Below are positions 43,602 to 51,146 of a stretch of DNA of 64,000 nucleotides, one piece after another. The translations under genes were made by a program, and so were the position numbers. Location of the stretch: the NCBI GenBank assembly GCA_020635655.1, contig JACJZI010000002.1, positions 186,001 to 250,000 of the forward strand. Reading direction: 5' to 3'. The notes under the pieces were generated by a model, which worked only from the letters and a program-made list of their open reading frames with translations, had not been told where the DNA came from and ran no database searches. Source of the stretch: Flavobacteriales bacterium. GTDB lineage: Bacteria > Bacteroidota > Bacteroidia > Flavobacteriales_F > PHOS-HE28. The first letter of the stretch is position 1; each line of letters starts with the position of its first letter.

Positions 43602-44180
43602 ATGACAAGCTTCACCGCCCTTCCGACCCGCGCATTCAAGACCGCCAAGTCGTTCGAAACCTGGCTGGAGAAGAACCAGGAAAGCGCGAGCGGACTCTGG
43701 CTCAAACTGTTCAAGAAGGATTCCGGGAAGAAGACCATCAGCTATGCGGAAGCCCTGGACGTGGCGCTGTGCTACGGATGGATCGATGGGCAGAAGAAGG
43801 CGCTCGATGCGGAAGCCTGGCTCCAGAAGTTTTGCCCGCGAAAGGCGAGGAGCGTCTGGTCCAAGGTGAACATCGGCCATGTGGAACGCTTGATCAAAGA
43901 GGGCCGAATGAGACCATCCGGAGCAAGGGCCATCGAAAAGGCGAAAGCGGACGGGTCCTGGGAGCGGGCCTACGACCCCCCGAGCAGGATGACCGTGCCG
44001 GAAGATCTTCTCAAGGCGCTAAGGAGGAACAAGCAGGCCGAGAAGCATTTCAAGGGCCTGAACAAGACGGACCGCTTCATCATCGGCTTTCGCCTGCAGA
44101 CCGCAAAGAAGCAGGAGACCAGGGAGAAGCGCATGAAGGAGATCATCGAAAGGCTGGCCAGGGGTGAGAAGTTCCGATGA
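43602..44180 (+). CDS. YdeI/OmdA-family protein
   Basis: A 192-aa protein with the YdeI layout: FKTAKSFETWLEKNQESASG, LWLKLFKKDSGKKTISYAEA and LDVALCYGWIDGQKK with its WIDG motif, then FCPRKARSVWSKVN and a basic C-terminus ending in the OmdA-like segment NKTDRFIIGFRLQTAKKQET. Members are linked to bacteriocin protection or polymyxin resistance in some bacteria, with the mechanism unclear. The gene is of normal GC and starts right after the third dispersed repeat. Confidence 0.75.
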   Translation: MTSFTALPTRAFKTAKSFETWLEKNQESASGLWLKLFKKDSGKKTISYAEALDVALCYGWIDGQKKALDAEAWLQKFCPRKARSVWSKVNIGHVERLIKEGRMRPSGARAIEKAKADGSWERAYDPPSRMTVPEDLLKALRRNKQAEKHFKGLNKTDRFIIGFRLQTAKKQETREKRMKEIIERLARGEKFR

Positions 44181-44291
44181 GTGATGCAGCGGGGGTCGGG
44201 TGTGAGCGTGAAATCAGACGATGGCGCCAGATGGATCTCTCGTTGAACTCAGGTAGGCTGCCGAATGAGGCTAATTTGCCAAGTGGTCCAG

Positions 44292-44762
44292 ATGAACTCG
44301 AAAGCTTGCTTGCTCTCACTAGGTATCCTAATTCGCCTGGATGCATCAGCGCAAATCGACACACCTATGCAGGTCGATCCGGAAAGGAGCGCACGCGTCG
44401 TCGATCGTCAGCAGCTCAATGATTCGGTGACCTACACCATTTTCGAAAGTGGTGATGGGGTTTGTTTGCGGCAATGGGTGGAGGTTTTCTTGGAAGGTCA
44501 TAGGACCGATTCACTGGAGATATACCGGGGATGCGATCATGACAATGCCATTCCGGTCTACTTCTATAGGACGTACACCGATCTGAGTTCAGGCGTCTTT
44601 GAGCTTTGCGACTATCGCGAATGGGCGGACAGCACCTTGCTGGACAGTGAAGGGAATTTCCGGGAAGGCTCGGATTTCCTCAATGCCAAGACCTACGCCG
44701 ATTCGTTGTGCCGTGAAGTCAGGGTGTTAGAGAGTGGTATGATCGTGGACCCTATCAAGTGA
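44292..44762 (+). CDS. Small secreted protein of unknown function
   Basis: The ATG at 44292 gives MNSKACLLSLGILIRLDASA with a probable signal peptide and a 156-aa product; a start at 44265 is also possible. The mature part has beta-rich segments (DSVTYTIFESGDGVCLRQWV, VYFYRTYTDLSSGVFELCDY) and four Cys residues, but no known domain. Codon use is mildly A/T-rich. I could not assign a role. The gap 44181-44291 contains nothing else. Confidence 0.5.
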   Translation: MNSKACLLSLGILIRLDASAQIDTPMQVDPERSARVVDRQQLNDSVTYTIFESGDGVCLRQWVEVFLEGHRTDSLEIYRGCDHDNAIPVYFYRTYTDLSSGVFELCDYREWADSTLLDSEGNFREGSDFLNAKTYADSLCREVRVLESGMIVDPIK

Positions 44763-44793
44763 TAGGCAGGTGACCACCTGCCTATCTTCCCCC

Positions 44794-45645
44794 ATGCCCT
44801 TCCCTCTGCGCCCCGTCTTCCTCGCCCTCACCATCCTGGCCGTCGCCTGCACACCCGTGCATCCGCCCGATGAGGTGGCCACCTCCCCGGAGGCCAACGG
44901 CTGGACGATGGAGCGGAGCCTGACGAAGACCATCGACAACTTCACCTTCCACTTCCCGGCGGAAGGCTATGCCTATGCCCACCGGGACAGCTTGGTGGAG
45001 GCCTGCATGCAGGCCATCGCGCGGAACAAGGCCGTGCTGGACGTGGACAGTTTCTCCGTGCCCTACACCATCGTGTTCTACCCCTCGAAGGCCGCGATGA
45101 AGCAGGCGATCCACGTCGGCGTGTCCGGCCATGCGGACTATTGGACCAAGCAGGTCGGCTTCGTGGCCACCGATGATCCAGCGACGGTGGAGAAGGAGAA
45201 CATCATCCCCCCGCCGATCGCGCACGAGACCATGCACATGATCGCGATGGAGAAGTGGGGCTATCCGCCGGAGAGCAGCTTGTGGATGAACGAGGGCCTG
45301 GCCACTTATGCCCACAACAACTGCAACGGCCGCACGGTGCGCGAGATCGGCCACTACCTCCAGGCCCGCGCCATGACCTATCCGATGGATTCCCTGGTGC
45401 AGCGATTCCATGCCTGCGACGAGATGATCGCCTACCACCAGAGCGCGGGCATCGTGCAATACCTGCTGGAGCACGACGGCCTGGAGCAGTTCGGGCGGCT
45501 GTGGCAGGAGGGCTTCCCCGCGTTCGCCGCGATCTACGGCATGCCCTTCCCCGAGATGGAGGCGCGGATCCGCGCCGACCTGGCGCAGGCCTACCCGGAC
45601 GGTGTGGCCATCGACTGGGAGACGTTCAGGAAAGGATGCAAGTGA
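44794..45645 (+). CDS. Lipoprotein metallopeptidase (gluzincin-like)
   Basis: A 283-aa lipoprotein: MPFPLRPVFLALTILAVACT has a lipobox ending in Cys. The zinc site HETMH (IAHETMHMIAMEKWGY) is followed 20 residues later by WMNEGLATYA, the Glu-containing third-ligand motif of gluzincins (M1/peptidase MA-like). The rest is helical. It may be an envelope protease or a maturation factor; the substrate is unknown. The preceding hypothetical gene ends 31 bp upstream, so the two may share a transcript. An in-frame ATG at 44770 is less likely because of its poor signal context. Confidence 0.75.
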   Translation: MPFPLRPVFLALTILAVACTPVHPPDEVATSPEANGWTMERSLTKTIDNFTFHFPAEGYAYAHRDSLVEACMQAIARNKAVLDVDSFSVPYTIVFYPSKAAMKQAIHVGVSGHADYWTKQVGFVATDDPATVEKENIIPPPIAHETMHMIAMEKWGYPPESSLWMNEGLATYAHNNCNGRTVREIGHYLQARAMTYPMDSLVQRFHACDEMIAYHQSAGIVQYLLEHDGLEQFGRLWQEGFPAFAAIYGMPFPEMEARIRADLAQAYPDGVAIDWETFRKGCK

Positions 45646-45690
45646 GGGGGCTTTCAGTGGTGCGTGCCAAGTGTCCCGCGGTCGCCTCCC

Positions 45691-46575
45691 TCACACGAAC
45701 TTCCGCAGCACCCCTTCCACCTGCGCCACGTAGCCGCCGCCGAACAGGTTGACGTGCACGAGCAACGGGTAGAGGTTGCAGAGGTCCAGGCGGTCCTGCC
45801 AGCCCTGCTCCAGTGGCCAGGCCGCGTTGTAGGCGGTGTAAAAGCCGGCCTCGAAACCACCGAACAGCCGCGACATGGCGATGTCCATTTCGCGGTGGCC
45901 GTAGTACACGGCGGGATCGATCAGCACCGGCGCGCCGTCGGCAGCACAGAGGAAGTTGCCGCTCCAGAGGTCGCCGTGCAACAGGGCGGGCGGCTCGTGG
46001 GGGAAGAGGCCGTCCAGCTTGTGGAAGAGCCGCTCGAAGCGGAAGGCCATGCCGGCCTCCACGCGGCGGTGGTCACGGGCCATCTTGAGCATGGGCTCCA
46101 GGCGCCGGTGGATGAAGAACTCCGCCCAGCTGTCCAGCGGCGTGTTCACCTGCTCCAGCGAACCGATATGGTTGTCGCGCTCCAGGCCGAAGTGCCCCCA
46201 GGTGTGCCGGTGCAAGGCGGCCAGCCCCGTGCCGAAGCGTTCCCAGAAAGCTTCTGTACGGAGGTCCTGCTCGATGTGCTCCAGCAGCAGGAAGGTGTCA
46301 TCATGGTCCTCTCCGAACGCGATGACGGTGGGCACGCGCAGGGCATCGGCCGCCTGCAGGCGTTGCAGACCATCGGCCTCTGCTTCGAACAGGGAGGGGA
46401 AACGGTCCGCGCTGTTGGTCTTCAGGAAGAAGGGTCCCGCGTTGGTGGCGAGGCGCCAGGCGTCGTTGATGCTGCCGCCACCGACGGGGTCGGCCTGCTC
46501 GATGTCCACCGCTGCGCCAAGGTGGTGGCTGAGGCGCTCGCTGAGCTGCTCGATGAGGGAGCCGGAGAGGGGCAT
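45691..46575 (-). CDS. Fructosamine kinase family protein
   Basis: A 294-aa kinase of the fructosamine-3-kinase/aminoglycoside phosphotransferase type, which phosphorylates glycated protein Lys (deglycation). Motifs: VGGGSINDAWRLATNAGPFF (nucleotide loop), FFLKTNSADRFPSLFEAEAD, the catalytic HGDLWSGNFLC (about 200-210, with Asp and Asn) and LIDPAVYYGHREMDIAMS with the magnesium-binding Asp. The length is typical. The start is the ATG at 46575, as the longer ORF runs through the tRNA terminator. It is transcribed in the same direction as the tRNA upstream. Confidence 0.85.
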   Translation of the reverse strand: MPLSGSLIEQLSERLSHHLGAAVDIEQADPVGGGSINDAWRLATNAGPFFLKTNSADRFPSLFEAEADGLQRLQAADALRVPTVIAFGEDHDDTFLLLEHIEQDLRTEAFWERFGTGLAALHRHTWGHFGLERDNHIGSLEQVNTPLDSWAEFFIHRRLEPMLKMARDHRRVEAGMAFRFERLFHKLDGLFPHEPPALLHGDLWSGNFLCAADGAPVLIDPAVYYGHREMDIAMSRLFGGFEAGFYTAYNAAWPLEQGWQDRLDLCNLYPLLVHVNLFGGGYVAQVEGVLRKFV

Positions 46576-46581
46576 GAAAGG

Positions 46582-46607
46582 AAAAGGCGGCCCTGCTGGA
46601 CCGCCCT
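46582..46607 (-). terminator. Rho-independent terminator after tRNA-Ala
   Basis: On the minus strand GGCGG and CCGCC form a short GC-rich stem around a 10-nt loop, followed by a TTTT run. It lies just behind the tRNA, ahead of the fructosamine kinase gene, and should separate the two transcripts at least in part. Confidence 0.65.
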
Positions 46608-46609
46608 TC

Positions 46610-46684
<75 letters not shown>

Positions 46685-47130
46685 AACATGTCAAGCCGTT
46701 CCTGGAACGGGGATGCGAATTTAGAGAAAGTCCCGATCCGACGGGGTGATGCCGGGCAGCCCGGAAAGCGGGCATGGTGCGGGGGAATGGGCATCTCGCA
46801 CGGGTCCGAAGTCGGTTGCCGTTTTCCTTCCCACTGACGATCAAGTGGATAACCCCGTTGATAACTGGAGGTACCCGATGGGTGCATCCGGGCCGATCGC
46901 GTTGATCTTTGTTAAACACGCAATGATCGTCGGGAGGTAGCGGTTGTACTCGCGAGGACGATCAAGGAGGGGAAGGAACGAGGGGCTTCGTTCTTTGGAC
47001 CTGCTAAGCACACATGAAAGGGAAGGGGAGGGCACTGGTTTTCGGAACGATCAGGACCTGCTTTGGATCTTCGTCTCTGTAGGGTAAGTAGGGCTTGCTC
47101 TCCCCCCCTTTCTCCAACACATCTTCTTTC
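46685..47130. other. Intergenic region with two DnaA-box-like sites
   Basis: About 440 bp without a credible ORF, with a drop in GC in the right half. AGTGGATAA (46844-46852, complement TTATCCACT) and CGTTGATAA (46856-46864, complement TTATCAACG) are spaced 12 bp apart, one and two bases from the DnaA box TTATNCACA. A TTTGTTAAACAC stretch follows. This could be an origin-like or DnaA-regulated site; it is too weak for a firm call. Confidence 0.3.
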
Positions 47131-49803
47131 TCACGAACGCGACCGGGGCTTGCGGGCCCTGGTCCGCAGCCATTTGGGGATGGCCTCCTGCGCGCGCACC
47201 TCGGGGGCGTCCTTGGGCCGGTCCACGTAGGGGTTGCGCTGCTCCTTGTCGATGCGTCGCGCCTTCACGTTGTCCCGCCATTGCAGCTCCACCAGGTCGA
47301 TGACCTCCTGGCGCAGGTCGCGGTCCAGCACGGGGAAGGCCACCTCCACGCGGCGGTCCAGGTTGCGCTCCATCAGGTCGGCCGAGGCCATGTACACCAG
47401 CGGCTTGCCGGCGTTGTGGAAGATGTAGACGCGGGCATGCTCCAGGTACTTGTCCACGATGCTGATGGCGCGGATGCGGTCGCTCATGCCCTTCACCTCC
47501 GTCACCAGGCAGCAGATGCCGCGTACGATCAGGCGGATGTCCACTCCGGCACGGTCGGCGTCGTAGAGCTTGCGGATCATGGCGCGGTCCTCCAGGCTGT
47601 TCAGCTTGAAGGTGATGGCGGCGGGCCGGCCGCGCATGGCGTGCTCGATCTCCTTGTCGATCAGCGCTTCGATGCGGCTGCGCAGGCTGAGCGGCGCCAT
47701 CAGCAGGTGGTCCAGCGTGGGCACGTGGCGCCGGTCGCGCAGGTGGTCGAACACGCGGGCCACTTCCTGGGTGATGGCGGGTGCCGCGGTGAGCAGGGCG
47801 GAGTCGGCGTAGAGTGCGGCGGTGCGTTCATTGAAATTGCCCGTGCCGAGGTAGGCGTAGCGCTGGGTGCGCCCGCGCTCGGTGCGTTCCACCAGGCAGA
47901 GCTTGGCGTGCACCTTCAGCCCCTCGTAGCCGTAGATCACACGGGCACCGGCCTTTTCGAGCGCCTCGCCCCACGCCAGGTTGGTGCGTTCATCGAAGCG
48001 GGCCTGCACCTCCACGAAGGCATCCACCTGTTTGCCGTTCGCACGGGCGTCCAGAAGGGCCTGCCCGATGCGCGAGGTCCTGGCCACGCGGTAGAGGGTG
48101 ATGGCGATGCGGTGGACGTGCGGGTCGTTCGCCGCCTGTTCCAGCCAGCGCACCACGTGGCCGAAGTCGTGGTAGGGGAAGTGCAGCAGATGGTCGTGGG
48201 CGCGCAGCGCCGCGAAGCGGTCAAGCGTGTCCAACGCGGGGCAGGGCACCAGGTGCGGGGGCGGCTCGCGCAGCTCCTTGTGGCCCTTCACCGGCAGGCC
48301 GAAGAGGTCGTTGAAATTGTGGTAGCGCCCACCGGCCACCAGGTCCGGTGCCTTCAGGCCGAGCAGGTCGCGCAGCGCGCGCAGCATGCCCTTGGGCATG
48401 TCCTGGTCGTAGAGGAATCGGCTGGGTGTGCCGGTGCGCCGTTTGCGCAGGCTCCTGCGCACCTTGTCGGCCACGTTGTCCGCGAATTCCTCCTCCAGGT
48501 AAAGATCCGCGTCGCGCGACAGTTTCACGGCGTGGCAGCGGTCCAGTTTATGGCCCTTGAAGTAGAGCGGGAGGCCGAGGCGTAGGACGTCGTCCAGCCA
48601 GATCAGTTCGGTGCGGTCCTTTTTGGCGGGCAGCAGCAGGAAACGCCCCAGTTCATCGGCCGGAACGTTCACCAGCACCAGGCGCTTGCGCGCGGCGCCC
48701 TTCTGCTGCAGGCGGCAGACGAGGTACAGCTTGCGGTCCTCGATGAATGGGGCGTTGCCGGCGCGCACCGCCGCGGTCTGCAGCAGGGGGGCCACGCTTT
48801 TCCGGAAGTGTTCGCGCACGAAGGCCTTCTGCTTCGCGTCGAGGGTCTTCTCATTGCGGAAGTGGATGCCCTGCTTCGCGAGCGCGGGCAGCAGTTCCTC
48901 GCGGTGGAGCCGGCCGAACTCCTGCTGTTGCAGCAGCGCCTTGCGGTTGATGCGTGCGATGAGCTTCTCGGGCGTGACGCCCAGGAAGGTCTTTTCCTTC
49001 TTGCCCAGCTTGGCGAGGCTGCGCAGGCTGGCCACCCGCACGCGGTAGAACTCGTCCAGGTTGCTGGAATAGATCGCCAGGAACTTGATGCGCTCCAACA
49101 GTGGCACACGGGGGTCGCGGGCCTCCTGCAGCACGCGGTCGTTGAACGAGAGCCAGCTGAGGTCGCGATCGAAATAGCGCTCCGGCCCGATGGTGATGCC
49201 GCCCTTCCGCTCCTTCACACGCCGGTCCGCGCGGCGCAGGTTCAGGTCCTTCTGCCGTCCGAAACGGCGCTGGGCATAGGGCGTGAAGAACCGATGGGTG
49301 CGCAGGTAGGCGAGGTTCCCCTGGGCCCAGTCGGTGTCGGAGATGGTGCGGTCCTGGAAGCGCTCCATCTCGCGACGCAACAGTTCGCTGCGCTCCTCGA
49401 AATCGGCCTGGCCGGCCTTCGAGGAGTCGGCGTCACGTAGCACGCGTTGCAGGAGGCTGCGGGGGCGCGTGCCCAGCTCGGTGGCGCCGATCAGGCCCTC
49501 GATGCGGGCGATCCGACGCCGCCCCATGCCGGCGCGCTGCAGGTAGGCATGGGCCAGTTTCGCGCTTTCGGCTTCGTGACCCTTTTGCTTGCGGGCGTAG
49601 CCCAGGTCGTGGAACAGCGCGGCGATCTCCAGATCGGCCATGTCGCGGGGGCCGAGGCCCATGGCCCTGCCGATCTCCAGGGCCGTGCGTGCCACGGTGA
49701 GCGTGTGCTCCAGATCGTGGAACAAAAGGGTCTTGGGCATGCGGCGGTCGAAGAACTTGCGCACATGCAGACGGACCTTGTCCACCAGGGGATCCTGCCA
49801 CAT
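47131..49803 (-). CDS. ppk1: HD-domain/polyphosphate kinase 1 fusion
   Basis: An 890-aa fusion. The N-terminal ~200 residues are an HD domain: LFHDLEHTLTVARTALEIG, AALFHDLGYARKQKGHEAES (His-Asp pair) and VLRDADSSKAG, typical of HD phosphohydrolases. The rest is a complete PPK1: the N-terminal arm starts at YFDRDLSWLSFNDRVLQEA; the catalytic His in GYEGLKVHAKLCLVERT is the auto-phosphorylated residue, and a second His in YLEHARVYIFHNAGKPLVYM and the MERNLDRRVEVAF segment complete the site. PPK1 makes polyphosphate from ATP. The HD part may hydrolyse (p)ppGpp or another nucleotide, coupling turnover to synthesis (inference). The ATG at 49803 follows a TATTTTGG element; an upstream extension crosses the divergent promoter. 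Confidence 0.9.
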   Translation of the reverse strand: MWQDPLVDKVRLHVRKFFDRRMPKTLLFHDLEHTLTVARTALEIGRAMGLGPRDMADLEIAALFHDLGYARKQKGHEAESAKLAHAYLQRAGMGRRRIARIEGLIGATELGTRPRSLLQRVLRDADSSKAGQADFEERSELLRREMERFQDRTISDTDWAQGNLAYLRTHRFFTPYAQRRFGRQKDLNLRRADRRVKERKGGITIGPERYFDRDLSWLSFNDRVLQEARDPRVPLLERIKFLAIYSSNLDEFYRVRVASLRSLAKLGKKEKTFLGVTPEKLIARINRKALLQQQEFGRLHREELLPALAKQGIHFRNEKTLDAKQKAFVREHFRKSVAPLLQTAAVRAGNAPFIEDRKLYLVCRLQQKGAARKRLVLVNVPADELGRFLLLPAKKDRTELIWLDDVLRLGLPLYFKGHKLDRCHAVKLSRDADLYLEEEFADNVADKVRRSLRKRRTGTPSRFLYDQDMPKGMLRALRDLLGLKAPDLVAGGRYHNFNDLFGLPVKGHKELREPPPHLVPCPALDTLDRFAALRAHDHLLHFPYHDFGHVVRWLEQAANDPHVHRIAITLYRVARTSRIGQALLDARANGKQVDAFVEVQARFDERTNLAWGEALEKAGARVIYGYEGLKVHAKLCLVERTERGRTQRYAYLGTGNFNERTAALYADSALLTAAPAITQEVARVFDHLRDRRHVPTLDHLLMAPLSLRSRIEALIDKEIEHAMRGRPAAITFKLNSLEDRAMIRKLYDADRAGVDIRLIVRGICCLVTEVKGMSDRIRAISIVDKYLEHARVYIFHNAGKPLVYMASADLMERNLDRRVEVAFPVLDRDLRQEVIDLVELQWRDNVKARRIDKEQRNPYVDRPKDAPEVRAQEAIPKWLRTRARKPRSRS

Positions 49804-49809
49804 CGGCCG

Positions 49810-49817
49810 CCAAAATA
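49810..49817 (-). promoter_or_regulatory. -7 element, HD-PPK1
   Basis: TATTTTGG on the minus strand ends 6 bp before the ATG at 49803. It is one base from TAnnTTTG, and with the plus-strand element at 49843-49850 it gives a compact divergent promoter region. Confidence 0.4.
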
Positions 49818-49842
49818 GGCTGGAGCCTCCAAGGCGGGCTTC

Positions 49843-49850
49843 TATATTTG
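49843..49850 (+). promoter_or_regulatory. -7 element, SiaB-like gene
   Basis: TATATTTG is an exact match to the Bacteroidota -7 consensus TAnnTTTG and lies 15 bp before the ATG at 49866. It supports that start rather than the upstream in-frame TTG at 49848. Confidence 0.5.
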
Positions 49851-49865
49851 AACGGACCCGGCGGG

Positions 49866-50915
49866 ATGGAGATCGGACATGCGCATACGCTCTTCCAGCT
49901 GCCGGATGGGGGCCGGACATGCTTCCTGTTCCGCGGTGAACTGGATGATCCCCATACGGCCCGCCTGATCGACCTCGGCGAGGCGCTCGCGCATCAATAC
50001 GGCGGCCCGGACGTGCGCAAGGGCAAGCTGGCCTTCGTGATGGTGGAGGCCTACCAGAACATCGTGCGCCATCGGCCCAGGGGCGGCGCGGCCCCGGACC
50101 CGAGGGAGCTGAGCTGTTTCATGTTGTTCATGGATGCACGCGGCGCACAGGTCGTGGCCGTGAACCCGGTGCCCGCGGCCGAGGTGCCCGGCCTGCATGA
50201 AGCATTGGAAGAACTGGAGGGAAAGGATGGGGACCAATTGAAGCGCATGTTCCTGGACGGTCTGCGCACGAGCGGTCCTTCCCGCAAGGGGGGTGCGGGC
50301 CTTGGCTTGATCGAGATGGCCCGGCGCTCCGGTCGGCCATTGCTCCACGAGCTGAGCCCGTTGCGGTCGGGCCTGGAGCGCTTCATGCTGCAGGTGGAAC
50401 TGGGTGAGCGCGCCAAGGACCGCTCGCTGGGTCCCGCGCAACAGTTGCAGCGGATGGCCGAGGAGGACCACCTCATGCTGCTGTACCGGGGGGGCACGCA
50501 TCCGGCGGTGCTGGAGGCGGTGCTCGGCATCGTCCAACATGTCGATCACGACGCGCGTCGCGGCGAGGACCGCCGACGGACCTTCCTGGCCGCCACACAA
50601 CTGTTCGAGGACATCCGCGACGACCCGGACGACCCGGTGCTGATCGCCCTGTCCACCGGACCGGACGGGGATCGATTCACCCTGGGATGCGAACGCCCCG
50701 CAGCGGATGCGCGCAGGGTGGAGGAGGAGCTGGCCCACCTGGAGGGACTGTCCCCGATCGGCATGCGCGCACACTATCGGGCGCTGATCGGGCGCGGTGG
50801 GGGAAAGGGCGCGGGACTGGCCGAGCTGGTCCAGCGGGCGCTGGGAGGGGTGCGCACGGCGACCAAAGCCCTGGCCGACGACCGCACGTTCCTGACGTTG
50901 GAGGTGCCGATCTGA
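49866..50915 (+). CDS. SiaB-like (DUF6272) histidine-kinase-fold protein, two domains
   Basis: A 349-aa protein with two successive GHKL-type domains. In the first, AFVMVEAYQNIVRHRPRGG is an N-box (Glu, Asn, His) and GGAGLGLIEMARRSGRPL a G-box, as in SiaB kinases that phosphorylate SiaC-type partners. The second (about 190-349) keeps the overall layout, including GGGKGAGLAELVQRALGGV, but its N-box region (QLFEDIRDDPDDPVLI) is degenerate, so it may bind nucleotide without catalysis. SiaB-type proteins usually regulate diguanylate cyclases or partner switching. No SiaC gene is adjacent. It is divergent from HD-PPK1 with a 62-bp gap, which suggests common regulation. Confidence 0.6.
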   Translation: MEIGHAHTLFQLPDGGRTCFLFRGELDDPHTARLIDLGEALAHQYGGPDVRKGKLAFVMVEAYQNIVRHRPRGGAAPDPRELSCFMLFMDARGAQVVAVNPVPAAEVPGLHEALEELEGKDGDQLKRMFLDGLRTSGPSRKGGAGLGLIEMARRSGRPLLHELSPLRSGLERFMLQVELGERAKDRSLGPAQQLQRMAEEDHLMLLYRGGTHPAVLEAVLGIVQHVDHDARRGEDRRRTFLAATQLFEDIRDDPDDPVLIALSTGPDGDRFTLGCERPAADARRVEEELAHLEGLSPIGMRAHYRALIGRGGGKGAGLAELVQRALGGVRTATKALADDRTFLTLEVPI

Positions 50916-50993
50916 GGAACGGTCGCTTCGGACGGGCGTCCTGGCACAATTTTCGGTCCTGCCTGCAGGTTCTCTCCATAGACCTCTTGAACG

Positions 50994-51146
50994 ATGGAAC
51001 GAGCGATCAATATGTTGCAGGACCTCTTCGAGCGATTCGAACGCTGGTTCGACGCGCGCTTCGGTTGGTTCTTCACGAACGGGATGAAGGCGGACCGCCA
51101 CCAGGACCCCGTCAGCGCTTCACACAGACGTTCTTCGCCTCGGTGA
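50994..51146 (+). CDS. Small conserved-looking protein (about 50 aa)
   Basis: The frame starting at 50994 encodes MERAINMLQDLFERFERWFD then ARFGWFFTNGMK, an amphipathic helix plus aromatic segment that resembles short hypothetical proteins of Bacteroidota. It is followed by a basic tail that overlaps the end of the convergent aldehyde dehydrogenase gene (overlap 51112-51146). No annotated domain is known to me. Being so short it may be chance, but the aromatic pattern and the ATG position are not what a random ORF would show. Confidence 0.4.
   Translation: MERAINMLQDLFERFERWFDARFGWFFTNGMKADRHQDPVSASHRRSSPR

Noticed and set aside
47095..48585. 496-aa plus ORF opposite ppk1
   Set aside because: It is antisense to the conserved PPK1 catalytic core.
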